From Curtobacterium sp. 9128 (GTDB taxonomy: Bacteria > Actinomycetota > Actinomycetes > Actinomycetales > Microbacteriaceae): a DNA stretch of 64,000 nt. The notes under the pieces were generated by a model. The model saw nothing but the letters and a program-made list of their open reading frames with translations. It did not search any database and was not told where the DNA came from. The stretch covers positions 124,001 to 188,000 of the forward strand of contig NZ_VEAF01000003.1 in assembly GCF_007673775.1 (NCBI RefSeq), read 5' to 3'. Below are positions 15,002-24,093 of this stretch, piece by piece. Each line of letters opens with the position of its first letter. The first letter of the stretch is position 1. The position numbers were made by a program, and so were the translations under genes.

Positions 15002-15466
15002 ATGGCGAACGACAGTCTTCCTGAGCTCGAGCTCGCGAACGTCCGTACCCGAGAGCGCATCACCGACACCGTGGAGCTGATCCGACACAAGGTGGACGTG
15101 CCCGCACGCACCCGTCTCGCCATCGCGAAGACGCGGCAGCGGTGGCACCGTGACCCCACGCCGCTCGTCGCCCTCGCTGCCACCGCTGCCGCCGGGATCG
15201 CCGCGATCGTCGTGGGGGTCCGGATCCGCCACTCGCCGGCCGCCCGCATGGAGGCGCTCCGCACCCCGGCGCCCGTCCCGGTGTTCAAACCGGTGAAGCT
15301 CGGCAAGGACGGCACGGCGAAGGGCGTCCCGGTGTTCGCGCGCAAGGACGACAAGCACAACCCCGTGCTGCAGGACCGGCAGGCCGCCGAGAAGCGGCTG
15401 AAGAAGGCCCGGAAGCAGGCGAAGAAGGCCGGCGGGCAGGCTCGTCGCCGAGCGAAGCGGATCTGA
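15002..15466 (+). CDS. DUF3618-domain small membrane protein, 154 aa
   Basis: The N-terminal part (LPELELANVRTRERITDTVE and onward to about residue 45) matches the DUF3618 pattern, an amphipathic helix preceding a single membrane helix (PLVALAATAAAGIAAIVVGV). The C-terminal half is strongly basic with a run of Lys/Arg/Ala suggestive of coiled coil or nucleic-acid/phospholipid contact. In actinobacteria DUF3618 proteins often sit beside YihY or phage-holin-like genes, as here (YihY starts three bases later). TACGAA ends six bases before ATG 15002, so leaderless expression is likely. Confidence 0.8.
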   Translation: MANDSLPELELANVRTRERITDTVELIRHKVDVPARTRLAIAKTRQRWHRDPTPLVALAATAAAGIAAIVVGVRIRHSPAARMEALRTPAPVPVFKPVKLGKDGTAKGVPVFARKDDKHNPVLQDRQAAEKRLKKARKQAKKAGGQARRRAKRI

Positions 15467-15468
15467 GG

Positions 15469-16500
15469 ATGGCACACGACAACGGCAAGCCGGCGGCGAA
15501 CGACCCCCGCAAACCCGACAGCCCGATGGACCTGACGAAGCCGACGTTCGTCTACACGCTGAAGAAGACCCTGCGGGAGTTCTCCTCCGACCAGTGCACC
15601 GACCTCGCAGCGAGCCTGACGTACTACACGGTGCTCGCCCTCTTCCCCGGCCTGCTCGCGATCGTGTCGATCCTGGGGCTCATCGGGCAGGCGCAGTCCG
15701 TCGTGGACACCCTGCTCGGGATCATCCGGCAGGTCGGGTCCGAGCAGGTCGCATCGCTGCTCAAGGACCCCATCGAGGGGCTCGTGCGGTCGCCCGCCGC
15801 ACCGATCACGTTCGTCGTCGGTGTCGTCGGTGCGATCTGGTCGGCGTCCGGGTACGTCGGCGCCTTCGGCCGCGCGATGAACCGCATCTACAACGTGCGC
15901 GAGGGACGCCCGATCTGGAAGCTCCGCCCGACCATGCTCGGCGTGACGCTGGCCACGGTGATCCTGCTGGTGATCGGGCTGCTCGCACTGGTCAGCGGTC
16001 CCCTCGCGCGGAGCTTCGGCGACGTCATCGGCCTCGGCGACGTCGCGGCCACCGTGCTGTCGATCGTGCAGTGGCCGATCCTGCTCGTCATCGCGATCGT
16101 CGTCGTGGCGGTGCTGTACTACTTCGCGCCGAACGTGAAGCAGCCGAAGTTCCGGTGGGTGAGCGGCGGGTCGATCCTCGCGATCGCGATCCTCGTCGTC
16201 GCCAGCGTCGGCTTCGGGTTCTACGTCGGGAACTTCTCGAACTACAACGCCACGTACGGCTCGCTCGGCGGGGTCATCGTGTTCCTGCTCTGGGTGTGGA
16301 TCACGAACAACGCCCTGCTCTTCGGTGCCGAGTTCGACGCCGAGCTCGAGCGCGGGCGGGAACTGCAGGCCGGCATCCGCGCGGAGGAGGACATCCAGCT
16401 CCCCGAGCGGGACACCCGCCAGATCGAGAAGCAGGACGAGAAGCGCGCACAGGACGTCCTCGACGGCATCCGCATCCGCGAGAACGCGGACCGCGACTGA
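15469..16500 (+). CDS. YihY/BrkB-family membrane protein
   Basis: The protein has 343 residues and six predicted transmembrane segments. The family markers DLAASLTYYTVLALFPGLLAIVS near residue 45, a central region with GYVGAFGRAMNRIYNV, and YNATYGSLGGVIVFLLWVW near the end all fit YihY/BrkB (once labelled ribonuclease BN). Its biochemical role is unsettled. The C-terminal 60 residues are soluble and highly charged. ATG 15469 follows the DUF3618 stop by two bases, so the two are one transcriptional unit. Confidence 0.9.
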   Translation: MAHDNGKPAANDPRKPDSPMDLTKPTFVYTLKKTLREFSSDQCTDLAASLTYYTVLALFPGLLAIVSILGLIGQAQSVVDTLLGIIRQVGSEQVASLLKDPIEGLVRSPAAPITFVVGVVGAIWSASGYVGAFGRAMNRIYNVREGRPIWKLRPTMLGVTLATVILLVIGLLALVSGPLARSFGDVIGLGDVAATVLSIVQWPILLVIAIVVVAVLYYFAPNVKQPKFRWVSGGSILAIAILVVASVGFGFYVGNFSNYNATYGSLGGVIVFLLWVWITNNALLFGAEFDAELERGRELQAGIRAEEDIQLPERDTRQIEKQDEKRAQDVLDGIRIRENADRD

Positions 16501-16538
16501 GCAACCGGGACCGGACGGGAGGCTCGGCGCGGCGTCCG

Positions 16539-16552
16539 TAGGCTGGCCTGCG
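16539..16552 (+). promoter_or_regulatory. -10 element for a leaderless SDR gene
   Basis: TAGGCT (16539-16544) ends seven bases before GTG 16552 and no Shine-Dalgarno sequence is present. The same hexamer stands before the gntR gene at 25392. Confidence 0.45.
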
Positions 16553-17247
16553 TGACGACACATCAGCCTCCCGTCCGTCCGGTCGCCCTGGTGACCGGAG
16601 CCACCCGCGGCATCGGCCGCGCGATCGCGGCCGACCTCGGCCGCACGCACCACGTGCTCGTCGGCGGGCGGTCCGCTGACGCCGTCGCGGCGGTCGTCGC
16701 ATCGCTCCCCAGCGCCGCGCCGTCCGTCGGCGATCTCGGCGCGGGCGAGGTCCCCGCGCTCCCCGAGCGGCTCGACGTCCTCGTGCACTCCGCCGGCGTC
16801 GAGCAGGGCACCCGGATCGGCGACACACCGCGCTCCACGTGGGAGACGGTCTTCGCCACGAACGTCTTCGCCGTCGCCGAGCTCACCCGCCTCGCGCTGC
16901 CGGCGCTCCGGGCGTCACGGGGCATCGTCGTGACGATCAACTCCGGCTCGGGCTTCGTGTCGGGCCCGGGCGGTGGGGTCTACGGCGCGTCGAAGTTCGC
17001 CCTGCGCGCGTTCACCGACGCCCTGCGCGAGGAGGAACGTCCGAACGGCGTGCGGGTGTCGAGCGTGCACCCCGGTCGGACGGACTCGGACATGCAGCGG
17101 GCGCTGACGGAGAAGCTCGGCGAGACCTACGACACCGAGTACTTCCTCGCCCCGGAGGACGTCGCGGATGCGGTGCGGACCGTCGTCGACCTGCCGGAGC
17201 GGGGCACGGTCGAGATGCTCTCGATCCGGCCGACCCGGAAGCGCTAG
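16552..17247 (+). CDS. short-chain dehydrogenase/reductase, 231 aa
   Basis: This classical SDR has the cofactor motif VTGATRGIGRAIA at the N-terminus, NAG-equivalent VLVHSAGV, the serine region TINSGSGF, and the catalytic YGASKFALR with Tyr and Lys. The residues after the first strand (VGGRSAD, with Arg) hint at NADPH preference. Substrate unknown. The stop codon shares a CTAG with the stop of the convergent ABC-F gene, giving a four-base overlap and no room for a terminator. Confidence 0.88.
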   Translation: MTTHQPPVRPVALVTGATRGIGRAIAADLGRTHHVLVGGRSADAVAAVVASLPSAAPSVGDLGAGEVPALPERLDVLVHSAGVEQGTRIGDTPRSTWETVFATNVFAVAELTRLALPALRASRGIVVTINSGSGFVSGPGGGVYGASKFALRAFTDALREEERPNGVRVSSVHPGRTDSDMQRALTEKLGETYDTEYFLAPEDVADAVRTVVDLPERGTVEMLSIRPTRKR

Positions 17248-18806
17248 GGGAGCTGCAGCCGTTCGTCCAGGCCCAGCCGGTCGAGGAACGTCTCGTCATG
17301 GCTGACCACCACGACGGCCCCGCGGTAGGCCCCGAGCGCGTCGACGAGCTGGTCGACGCTCGTCATGTCGAGGTCGTTCGTCGGCTCGTCGAGCACGAGC
17401 AGCTGTGGCGGCGGGTCGGCGAGCACGAGGCCGGCCAGCGCGACGCGGAAGCGCTCGCCGCCGGACAGCGTGCCGGCAGCCCGGTCGACCGTGTCCCCAC
17501 GCACCAGGAAGCGCGCGAGACGGTTCCGGAGCACGGCATCGGCGACGTGGGGTGCACCGCGACGGACGTTCTCGATGACGCTCGCTCCGTCGTCGAGACC
17601 GTCCTTCCGCTGCGGCAGGTACCCGATGTGCTCCACGTGCGCCTCGACCCGGGTCCCCGGCAGCGGGTGTTCCCGCGCCGTCGGGAGCCCGACGAGCTGG
17701 TCGAGCAGCGTCGTCTTGCCGACGCCGTTGTCCCCGGCCACCGCGACCCGCTCCGGCCCCTGCACGACCGTCTTCCGCCCGTGGACCGTGATCGTCGCGA
17801 TCCGCCGTGACGCCGGCACGCCCGGGTCGGGGAGCTCGACGTGGAGGGACTCGTCGACCCGGAGCCGGGACTGCGCCTCGCGTTTCGCCGCCAGGGCCGC
17901 GGCCTCGTCGTCCGCGACGCCCACCCGCATCCTGCCGGCGGTCGCCTCGGCACGCTTCCGCATCTCGTTCGCGAACATCTTCGGCATCGACCGACCGGCC
18001 TGCGCGCCAGCCTTCGCCCGCCGTGCGATCGTCGTCTCCGCCTCGATGCGCTGCCGCTTCTCGGTGCGGTGCCGCTGCTCGGCCACCCGGACCTCGCGCT
18101 CGACCGCGGCCTGCTGGACGGCGAGGTGCTCCTCGAACGCGCTGAACGTCCCGCCGAACACGGTCATCGACCCGGCGCGGAGCTCGGCGACCTCGTCCAC
18201 GTGTTCCAGGAGTTCCCGGTCGTGGCTGACGACGACGAGCGTGCCGTGCCAGGCGTCGACCATGTCGAGCAGCATCGTGCGCGCTCGTCGGTCGAGGTTG
18301 TTCGTCGGCTCGTCGAGGACCGCGATCGGCGACCGTCGCAGTCGGATGCCCGCGACGGCGGTCAGGACCGCCTGACCGCCGGACAGCGTCGCGACAGGCC
18401 GGTCCACGTCGATGCCGATCGGGTCGAGCACGGCCGCCGCCCGCTCCTCGACGTCCCAACCGTCGCCGATGACGTCGAAGTGCTCGGGTGCCGCGTCGCC
18501 GCCGAGCACGGCGCGCAGCGCGCGGAGCTGGTCGCCGACCCCGAGCAGGTCGGCGACGGTGTCGTCCCGACCGGTCTGCAACCGCTGGGGGAGGAGGTCG
18601 ACGGGACCCGACGTCGTGACGGTGCCCGACGTGGGCTGGAGCCGACCGGTGACGAGCCGGACCAGTGTGGACTTGCCGGCCCCGTTCCTCCCGACCAGGC
18701 CGGTGCGGCCCGGTCCGAAGGCGCCGGAGAGGTGGTCGACGACGGTGCCGCCGTCTGGCCAGGTGAAGGTGAGGTCGTGCAGGACGACCGAGGGGTTCGC
18801 GGGCAT
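17244..18806 (-). CDS. ABC-F family ATP-binding protein, 520 aa
   Basis: Two ABC cassettes lie in one chain with no membrane domain. Cassette 1 has Walker A GRNGAGKST near residue 40 and signature LSGGQ; cassette 2 has GDNGVGKTT and signature LSGGERFRVALAG, with Walker B LLVLDEPTNDLD. Between them is an Arg/Lys-rich helical linker. ABC-F proteins act on the ribosome, either in translation quality control or by dislodging antibiotics. Nothing here distinguishes the two. ATG 18806 has GGAGG at good spacing. Confidence 0.88.
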   Translation of the reverse strand: MPANPSVVLHDLTFTWPDGGTVVDHLSGAFGPGRTGLVGRNGAGKSTLVRLVTGRLQPTSGTVTTSGPVDLLPQRLQTGRDDTVADLLGVGDQLRALRAVLGGDAAPEHFDVIGDGWDVEERAAAVLDPIGIDVDRPVATLSGGQAVLTAVAGIRLRRSPIAVLDEPTNNLDRRARTMLLDMVDAWHGTLVVVSHDRELLEHVDEVAELRAGSMTVFGGTFSAFEEHLAVQQAAVEREVRVAEQRHRTEKRQRIEAETTIARRAKAGAQAGRSMPKMFANEMRKRAEATAGRMRVGVADDEAAALAAKREAQSRLRVDESLHVELPDPGVPASRRIATITVHGRKTVVQGPERVAVAGDNGVGKTTLLDQLVGLPTAREHPLPGTRVEAHVEHIGYLPQRKDGLDDGASVIENVRRGAPHVADAVLRNRLARFLVRGDTVDRAAGTLSGGERFRVALAGLVLADPPPQLLVLDEPTNDLDMTSVDQLVDALGAYRGAVVVVSHDETFLDRLGLDERLQLP

Positions 18807-19090
18807 GGGGGTGCCTCCGGATGTCGTTGCGGGCGCACGACACCGTCGGCCGCGAGGGCGGCGGTCACCCGACGGAGTCGGGCGCGATCACGGTGTCAGC
18901 GCAGGGGCAGCTGCTGCGAGGACGCAGTACCGGTGATCACGCGCAAGGCGACTTCTTCCGTCGGTTCACCCCCGTTTCCGTGACCCGAGCCGGCGGTCGG
19001 TCTCCCGCCCCGCTGCTCCGCGGTCACGACGGAGTGCCCTCCACGGTAAGCCCGTTCCCGGACGGCCGCAAGGGATGACAGGGTGGAGGC

Positions 19091-19510
19091 ATGCCCGAGA
19101 ACCTGCTGCCGACCCCGTCGAGCAACCCCGAGACCCTGCTCCCCGCCGAACCCGAGGTGACCGCGGCGCTCGCCGCGGACGCCCCCGTCGCCAGCGTGGT
19201 GGTGTCGCACCCGTCGTCGAGCCTGGCGTGGGCGCTCCTCGCCGACGAAGCGTGGGAGCGCGGCGCGACGCTGGAGTCCTACGCGTACGCCCGCGTCGGG
19301 TACCACCGCGGACTCGACGCGCTCCGCAAGGCCGGGTGGCGTGGTGCCGGTGCCGTCCCGTGGTCGCACGAGCCGAACCGTGGCGTGCTGCGGGCGCTGT
19401 TCGCCCTGCGTCGTGCCGCGATCGCGATCGAGGAGCCCGGCGAGCCCGAGCGTCTCACCGAGTTCCTCGACGGCGCCGACCCCGCGGTGATCCCGGCGCT
19501 GTCGGCGTAG
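19091..19510 (+). CDS. DUF3151-family protein, 139 aa
   Basis: The protein contains the conserved core WERGATLESYAYARVGYHRG, then LRKAGWRGAGAVPWSHEPNRG and a terminal acidic FLDGADPAVIPAL. This matches DUF3151, a small actinobacterial family of unknown function, of normal length. It is soluble with no signal peptide. The GGTGGAGGC ahead of ATG 19091 supports the start. It is convergent with the beta-galactosidase gene, with a large palindrome between them. Confidence 0.85.
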   Translation: MPENLLPTPSSNPETLLPAEPEVTAALAADAPVASVVVSHPSSSLAWALLADEAWERGATLESYAYARVGYHRGLDALRKAGWRGAGAVPWSHEPNRGVLRALFALRRAAIAIEEPGEPERLTEFLDGADPAVIPALSA

Positions 19511-19535
19511 CGGGAGCGCGAGCGCCCTCCGTCCA

Positions 19536-19599
19536 TCGCACCCCGCTACGGACATCGCACCCCGGCAGGACGGGGTGCGATGTCCGTAGCGGGGTGCGA
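19536..19599. repeat. 28-bp perfect inverted repeat, terminator or mobile palindrome
   Basis: Arms 19536-19563 and 19572-19599 are perfect complements around an 8-base loop. Each arm itself contains TCGCACCCC twice, flanking GCTACGGACA. It lies between the convergent DUF3151 and GH2 genes, so it can terminate both, but its length and internal repetition exceed an ordinary terminator. Confidence 0.85.
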
Positions 19600-19659
19600 A
19601 CCCGCCGGCGCGACCCGCGCCCGCCCCGCGCCCGCCCGGTGCCCGCGCCCGGCCCGCGT

Positions 19660-22656
19660 CTACCCCAGCAGCACGCTCCACGCGGTCGTCGCCGGCCAGA
19701 GCTGGTGCTCCGGCAGCACGTCGAGCCCGCACGCGCGGCTCCCGAGTCCGTGCTGCGCCGCGTCGAGGTACAGGTACAGCGCGTCCGGCGTGGGCAGCTC
19801 GTGCGGGTGCTGCGCCCGGCCGACCTGCTGCGCCGTCCAGGGCGTCAGCGTGAAGCCGGTCCGCCGCGGTCCGACCGACGACACCGTGAAGGGGCCGACC
19901 CGCAGCGTGCGGAGGTCCGGCCGGTGCCCGGTCTCCTGCGGCATCGAGTAGTCCACCGTCAGCAGGGACACCGGGGACCCGAACACGCCGACGTGCGCCG
20001 CGTGCGAGGAGTCCGGGTACGACTCGAGCGGCCCGGTCCCGAACCACTCCGCCGACTCCGCGACGAGCGAGGCCGGCAGGTCGATGCGCACCCCGATGCG
20101 CGGCCAGGTGATGCCCCACGTGCCGTACGGCACCGCCTCGGTGGCGAGCAGCAGTCCGTCGTCGGTCAGCGTCCACCGGTGGGTGACGTCGACGCCGGCA
20201 CCACTGGCCGCCGCGGCGACCCGCACCCGCTGCACGAGCCCGTGCTCGGTCCTGGACACCGACACCAGCCGGTGGGTCAGCCGGTCGAGGCCGTGCTGCA
20301 GCCACTTCGTCGCCGACGCCGGCGCGTCGGGGTCGCCGACGCCGTGGGTCAGCACCGGGTCGGCCGTCTCGTAGCCGCCCTGCGACGCGAGGCGGTCGTT
20401 GTCCGTCGGCGCACGCCAGAGTTCGAGCCGGGGACCCGCCACGGCGTGCCCCTTCCAGCTGGACAGGTCGCCCCGCGCCGTGAACGTCGCCTCGCCGAGC
20501 CGGTCGCCGTCCCAGCCCTGCCGGGAGGCCCGTGGGGCCTCCGCCTCGCGGGCCGCGACGAGCGTCTGGGCGCGGGCGACGACGTGGCCGGTGTCCGCCC
20601 ACGCGGTCGGTCCCGCGAGTTCGGCGACGACGTCGAACCACAGCTCCTCGCCCGGAGCGACCGGACCGGTCGCCGCGTCGAGCACCTCGGGCGGGACGGG
20701 CACGGTCGCGGAGGCACGGGCGGCGACGACGCCGGGTGCCAGGCGGCCGGTGGCCTCGACGACGCCGTTGCGGGCCAGCGTCCACCGGAACCGCAGTCCC
20801 GCGGTGGACGCCGAGTGGTACCGGTTCTCGATCAGCACGGTCGTCCCACCGAACGACAGGCGCACCGGGGCGACGACCGCCGCGAACTCCGCGAGCCCCG
20901 GCGTCGGGGTGCCGTCGGGCAGGACGAGTCCGTCCATCACGAAGTTGCCGTCGTGCACGACCTCGTGGAAGTCCCCGCCGTACCCGAAGTACGGCGTGCC
21001 GTCGGGGGTGTGCGTCAGGAGCCCGTGGTCGCGCCACTCCCACACGAAGCCGCCGTGCAGCCGCGGGTACCGCTCGACGAGCGCCTCGTACTCGGCGATC
21101 TGCCCGGGGCCGTTGCCCATCGCGTGCACGTACTCGCAGTGCAGGAACGGCTTCGACCGCTGCCGCGCCGCCTCGGCGGGGCCGCACCCGAGGAGCGGCG
21201 TGGGTGTGCCACCGCCGATCGACTCGGTCTCCTGCAGCGTCGGGTACATCCGCGAGTACACGTCGGTGTACTCGCCGGCGTAGTCGCCCTCGTAGTGGAC
21301 GGGCCGCTCCGGGTCGCGGGCGTGCACCCAGTTCGACATCGCGGCGAGGTTCCGCCCGGTGCCTGATTCGTTGCCGAGGGACCACAGCACGATCGAGGCG
21401 TGGTTCTTGTCCCGCTCGACGGTGCGCGCGATCCGGTCGAGGTAGGCGTCCTCCCACGCGGGGTCGTCGGACGGGTTGCCCTGCCAGTCGAGGAAGAAGA
21501 ACCCGTGTGTCTCGAGGTCGCACTCCAGCACCACCCAGAACCCGAGCTCGTCGGCCAGGTCGAGCACGCGGGGGTGCGGCGGGTAGTGCGAGGTCCGGAT
21601 GGCGTTCACGTTGTTCCGCTTCATGAGCGCCATGTCCGCACGGGCGTGCGCCTCGTCGAACACCCGGCCACGCTCGGGGTGCGTCTCGTGGCGGTTCACG
21701 CCGTGGAACACGACCCGTTCGCCGTTCACCAGGAACCGGTCGCCGACGATCTGCACCGTGCGGAAGCCGAGCCGGAGCGACACGGTCTCGCCGCCCTCGG
21801 TCCCGCCGGCAGCGGTGCCCGAGGTCACCGTCGCGTCGTACAGCCGCGGCAGCTCGGCACTCCACGGCTCGACGCCCTCGACGGCGATCGGGGCGACGTC
21901 CTCGGGTGACTGCCACACCACGGACACGCCGAGGTCCGGCACGGCGAACCGCACGGGGAACACCGCGTCGAGCGTCGGGAACGTGATGGTGCCGGTGCCC
22001 GTCGAGGTCCGTGTCGGGTCGGCGTCGCCGGGCGCCGGAGACCACCCCGCGCGCACGAACACGTCGTTGACGGGTGCGGTCGGTCGGGCGAGCAGCGTGA
22101 CGTCACGGAAGATCCCGGGGAGCCACCACTGGTCCTGGTCCTCGAGGTACGAGGCGGCCGACCACTGGTGCACGCGCACGCGGAGCTCGTTCGACCCCGG
22201 GCGGAGCAGCTCCGTCACGTCGAACTCGGTCGCCAGCCGCGACCCGGTGCTCCACCCCACCAGGTCCCCGTTGAGCCAGACCCGGAAGTGCGACTCGACG
22301 CCGTCGAACCGGAGCAGCACCCGGGCCGCGTCGCCGAAGGACGCCGGCACCGCGAACGTCCGCCGGTGGTCGCCGGTCGGGTTCGCCTCCGGCGGGTGCG
22401 GCGGCTCGACCGGGAACGGGTACTGCACGTTCGTGTAGATCGGGGCACCGTGTCCGTGCAGGACCCAGTGCGACGGGACCGGCAGCGTTCCCCACCCGTC
22501 CTCGTCCTCGAACGGGGCCGCGTCCGCGACCGGGGACCACCGGAAGTCCCACGACCCGTTCAGGGACAGAGCGGGAGCGTCGGTGTGCAGCCATGCCCGC
22601 GGTGCCAGACGGGACGCCGAGCCGGGGGCCGTCGAGGCCAGGTCTGGGATGGTCAA
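19660..22656 (-). CDS. lacZ: GH2 beta-galactosidase (LacZ type)
   Basis: The protein has about 998 residues, the normal size for a LacZ-type glycoside hydrolase family 2 enzyme. It has an N-terminal sugar-binding domain (LSLNGSWDFRWSP, then VPSHWVLHGHG), immunoglobulin-like domains, a TIM barrel with acid/base glutamate in LWSLGNESGTGRN (near residue 430) and nucleophile glutamate in FLHCEYVHAMGNG (near 505), and the C-terminal small-chain domain. There is no signal peptide, so it is intracellular. TTG 22656 is preferred because AAGGAC lies about 10 bases upstream; the frame is open further up. Whether lactose or plant galactosides are the substrate is not decidable. Confidence 0.9.
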   Translation of the reverse strand: MTIPDLASTAPGSASRLAPRAWLHTDAPALSLNGSWDFRWSPVADAAPFEDEDGWGTLPVPSHWVLHGHGAPIYTNVQYPFPVEPPHPPEANPTGDHRRTFAVPASFGDAARVLLRFDGVESHFRVWLNGDLVGWSTGSRLATEFDVTELLRPGSNELRVRVHQWSAASYLEDQDQWWLPGIFRDVTLLARPTAPVNDVFVRAGWSPAPGDADPTRTSTGTGTITFPTLDAVFPVRFAVPDLGVSVVWQSPEDVAPIAVEGVEPWSAELPRLYDATVTSGTAAGGTEGGETVSLRLGFRTVQIVGDRFLVNGERVVFHGVNRHETHPERGRVFDEAHARADMALMKRNNVNAIRTSHYPPHPRVLDLADELGFWVVLECDLETHGFFFLDWQGNPSDDPAWEDAYLDRIARTVERDKNHASIVLWSLGNESGTGRNLAAMSNWVHARDPERPVHYEGDYAGEYTDVYSRMYPTLQETESIGGGTPTPLLGCGPAEAARQRSKPFLHCEYVHAMGNGPGQIAEYEALVERYPRLHGGFVWEWRDHGLLTHTPDGTPYFGYGGDFHEVVHDGNFVMDGLVLPDGTPTPGLAEFAAVVAPVRLSFGGTTVLIENRYHSASTAGLRFRWTLARNGVVEATGRLAPGVVAARASATVPVPPEVLDAATGPVAPGEELWFDVVAELAGPTAWADTGHVVARAQTLVAAREAEAPRASRQGWDGDRLGEATFTARGDLSSWKGHAVAGPRLELWRAPTDNDRLASQGGYETADPVLTHGVGDPDAPASATKWLQHGLDRLTHRLVSVSRTEHGLVQRVRVAAAASGAGVDVTHRWTLTDDGLLLATEAVPYGTWGITWPRIGVRIDLPASLVAESAEWFGTGPLESYPDSSHAAHVGVFGSPVSLLTVDYSMPQETGHRPDLRTLRVGPFTVSSVGPRRTGFTLTPWTAQQVGRAQHPHELPTPDALYLYLDAAQHGLGSRACGLDVLPEHQLWPATTAWSVLLG

Positions 22657-22817
22657 CCGGGATCGGTCCTTCCGTCGGCCCCGGCGCCGTCGCACGGGGT
22701 GCGAGACAAGCCAACCACGGCGGGACGACGCACGCGACGTGGGACGCCCTGGGCGTTCGCTGAAGGAGTCTGGTCATCGTGGGCCGTCAGGGTGGAGTGT
22801 GGTCGGAACGTGAGAGC

Positions 22818-22840
22818 GCAGGAGCTCCTCGAGCTCCTGC
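22818..22840. promoter_or_regulatory. 10-bp perfect inverted repeat in the leader of the baeRF-like gene
   Basis: GCAGGAGCTC (22818-22827) and its exact complement (22831-22840) flank a 3-base loop, 24 bases before ATG 22865 and just ahead of its GAAGGAG ribosome site. It could be an operator or a leader hairpin controlling translation. Confidence 0.5.
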
Positions 22841-22864
22841 TTCCGTCCGACCGAAGGAGCTGCC

Positions 22865-24013
22865 ATGACGTCGACCAACGTCACGAACGAACTGCACCGG
22901 ACCCTGGGCCAGCGACTGGAGGGCGGCGGCACGTGGGCCTGGGCCTACGTGGACGCCTCCGGCAACGTCGAGGACCCGAGACGCCAGGCCGCGCTGAAGC
23001 TCCGCGGGGTCGAGGACGCACTCCGCGCACAGGGCTCCGACCTCGCCGCCGTCGACGTCATCGCCGGGGAACTCGAGGACAGCCCCGGTGTCCCCGCTCC
23101 GGTGGCCCGGTACGTGCTCGTGCACGACGGCGAGCTCGTCCTCAGTGAGGTGCTGCCCGGCCCCATGCACGCCGCCGAGTCGATCGGCGTCGGCGCCGTG
23201 CCCGACCTCGTGCCGCTCGTGGCGCACCGCCCCGTCCACCTGCCGTTCCTCGTCGTCCAGGTCGGCAAGGACGGCGGCGGCTACCGCGCCTTCACGCTCG
23301 GGCACCCCGCCACCGCCGACGACGAGGAACGCATCTCGGGGGAGACGTTCGACCAGCACAAGGTCAAGGGCGGCTTCGGCGACTGGAAGCAGCCGCGCTG
23401 GCAGGGCCGCACCGAGGAAGTGTGGCGCCAGAACACCGCCGAGGTCGCGGCCGCCGTCGACCGGGCCGTCGTCCGGCTGAGCCCGGCGCTCATCGTCGTC
23501 GCCGGCGACCTGCAGGCCCGGCCGATGCTCGTCGAACGCCTGTCCGCCGAGGCCAGGAAGATCGTCAGCGAGGTCCCCGTCGGCGGATTCGACGAGGACG
23601 TCATCGGCGACCACGTCCGTGTCGGTCTCGCCCGGGTCATCGCGAAGCACCGGCACGACCTCGAGGACGCGCTCCGCACCCACGTCGGCCGCGGTGACAA
23701 CCAGGCCGTGACCGGCCTCGGTCCCGTGGTCGAGGCACTCCAGCAGGCGCAGGGCGCGACGGTCGCGCTCGACGCCGTCGCCGTGGGGGACCGCACGCTG
23801 CTCGCCCTCGCCGAGGCGCCGTGGGTCGCGACCGCGCCGGAGCAGGCCGCCGGGGTCCCGGTGATCGGGCCCGTGCCCGCCGTCTGCGCGCTGGTGCGCG
23901 CGGCGGTCCTCACCGACGCGGAACTCGTGCTCGTCAACGCGGCCTCGCTGCCCGGCGGCGCCGCCGCCGCGGCGCTGCTCCGCTGGCCGGTGGGACCGAC
24001 CGTCCCGGCCTGA
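22865..24013 (+). CDS. baeRF2-like protein (bacterial archaeo-eukaryotic release factor family)
   Basis: This 382-residue soluble protein resembles the Rv2629/baeRF family 2, bacterial relatives of the eRF1/Vms1 fold. It has an N-terminal alpha/beta domain (GGGTWAWAYVDASG), a central loop region with KVKGGFGDWKQPRWQ near residue 170 at the place of the release-factor GGQ loop, an eL30-like domain (LIVVAGDLQARPML) and a C-terminal alpha/beta domain. Members are thought to act on stalled ribosomes or tRNA, and Rv2629 is hypoxia/stress linked; that role is by family only. GAAGGAG precedes ATG 22865. Confidence 0.7.
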   Translation: MTSTNVTNELHRTLGQRLEGGGTWAWAYVDASGNVEDPRRQAALKLRGVEDALRAQGSDLAAVDVIAGELEDSPGVPAPVARYVLVHDGELVLSEVLPGPMHAAESIGVGAVPDLVPLVAHRPVHLPFLVVQVGKDGGGYRAFTLGHPATADDEERISGETFDQHKVKGGFGDWKQPRWQGRTEEVWRQNTAEVAAAVDRAVVRLSPALIVVAGDLQARPMLVERLSAEARKIVSEVPVGGFDEDVIGDHVRVGLARVIAKHRHDLEDALRTHVGRGDNQAVTGLGPVVEALQQAQGATVALDAVAVGDRTLLALAEAPWVATAPEQAAGVPVIGPVPAVCALVRAAVLTDAELVLVNAASLPGGAAAAALLRWPVGPTVPA

Positions 24014-24035
24014 TCGGTACTGGATGGCGGACGCC

Positions 24036-24063
24036 AGGCGCGGTGCCGACGGGTGCCGCGCCT
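24036..24063. terminator. bidirectional hairpin between convergent genes
   Basis: AGGCGCGG (24036-24043) pairs with CCGCGCCT (24056-24063) around a 12-base loop, between the convergent baeRF2-like and MFS genes, which are 80 bases apart. Confidence 0.55.
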
Positions 24064-24093
24064 CCCGTCCGGGGTCGGTGCGCGCCACCAGCG

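Noticed and set aside
17244..18806. Antibiotic resistance role for the ABC-F protein
   Set aside because: The fold is clear but sequence alone does not separate resistance from housekeeping ABC-F proteins, and there is no biosynthetic or resistance context.
18896..22045. A 1049-codon open frame on the minus strand in another phase of the beta-galactosidase gene
   Set aside because: Arg/Pro/Ala-rich shadow with no domain; the lacZ frame carries both catalytic glutamates.
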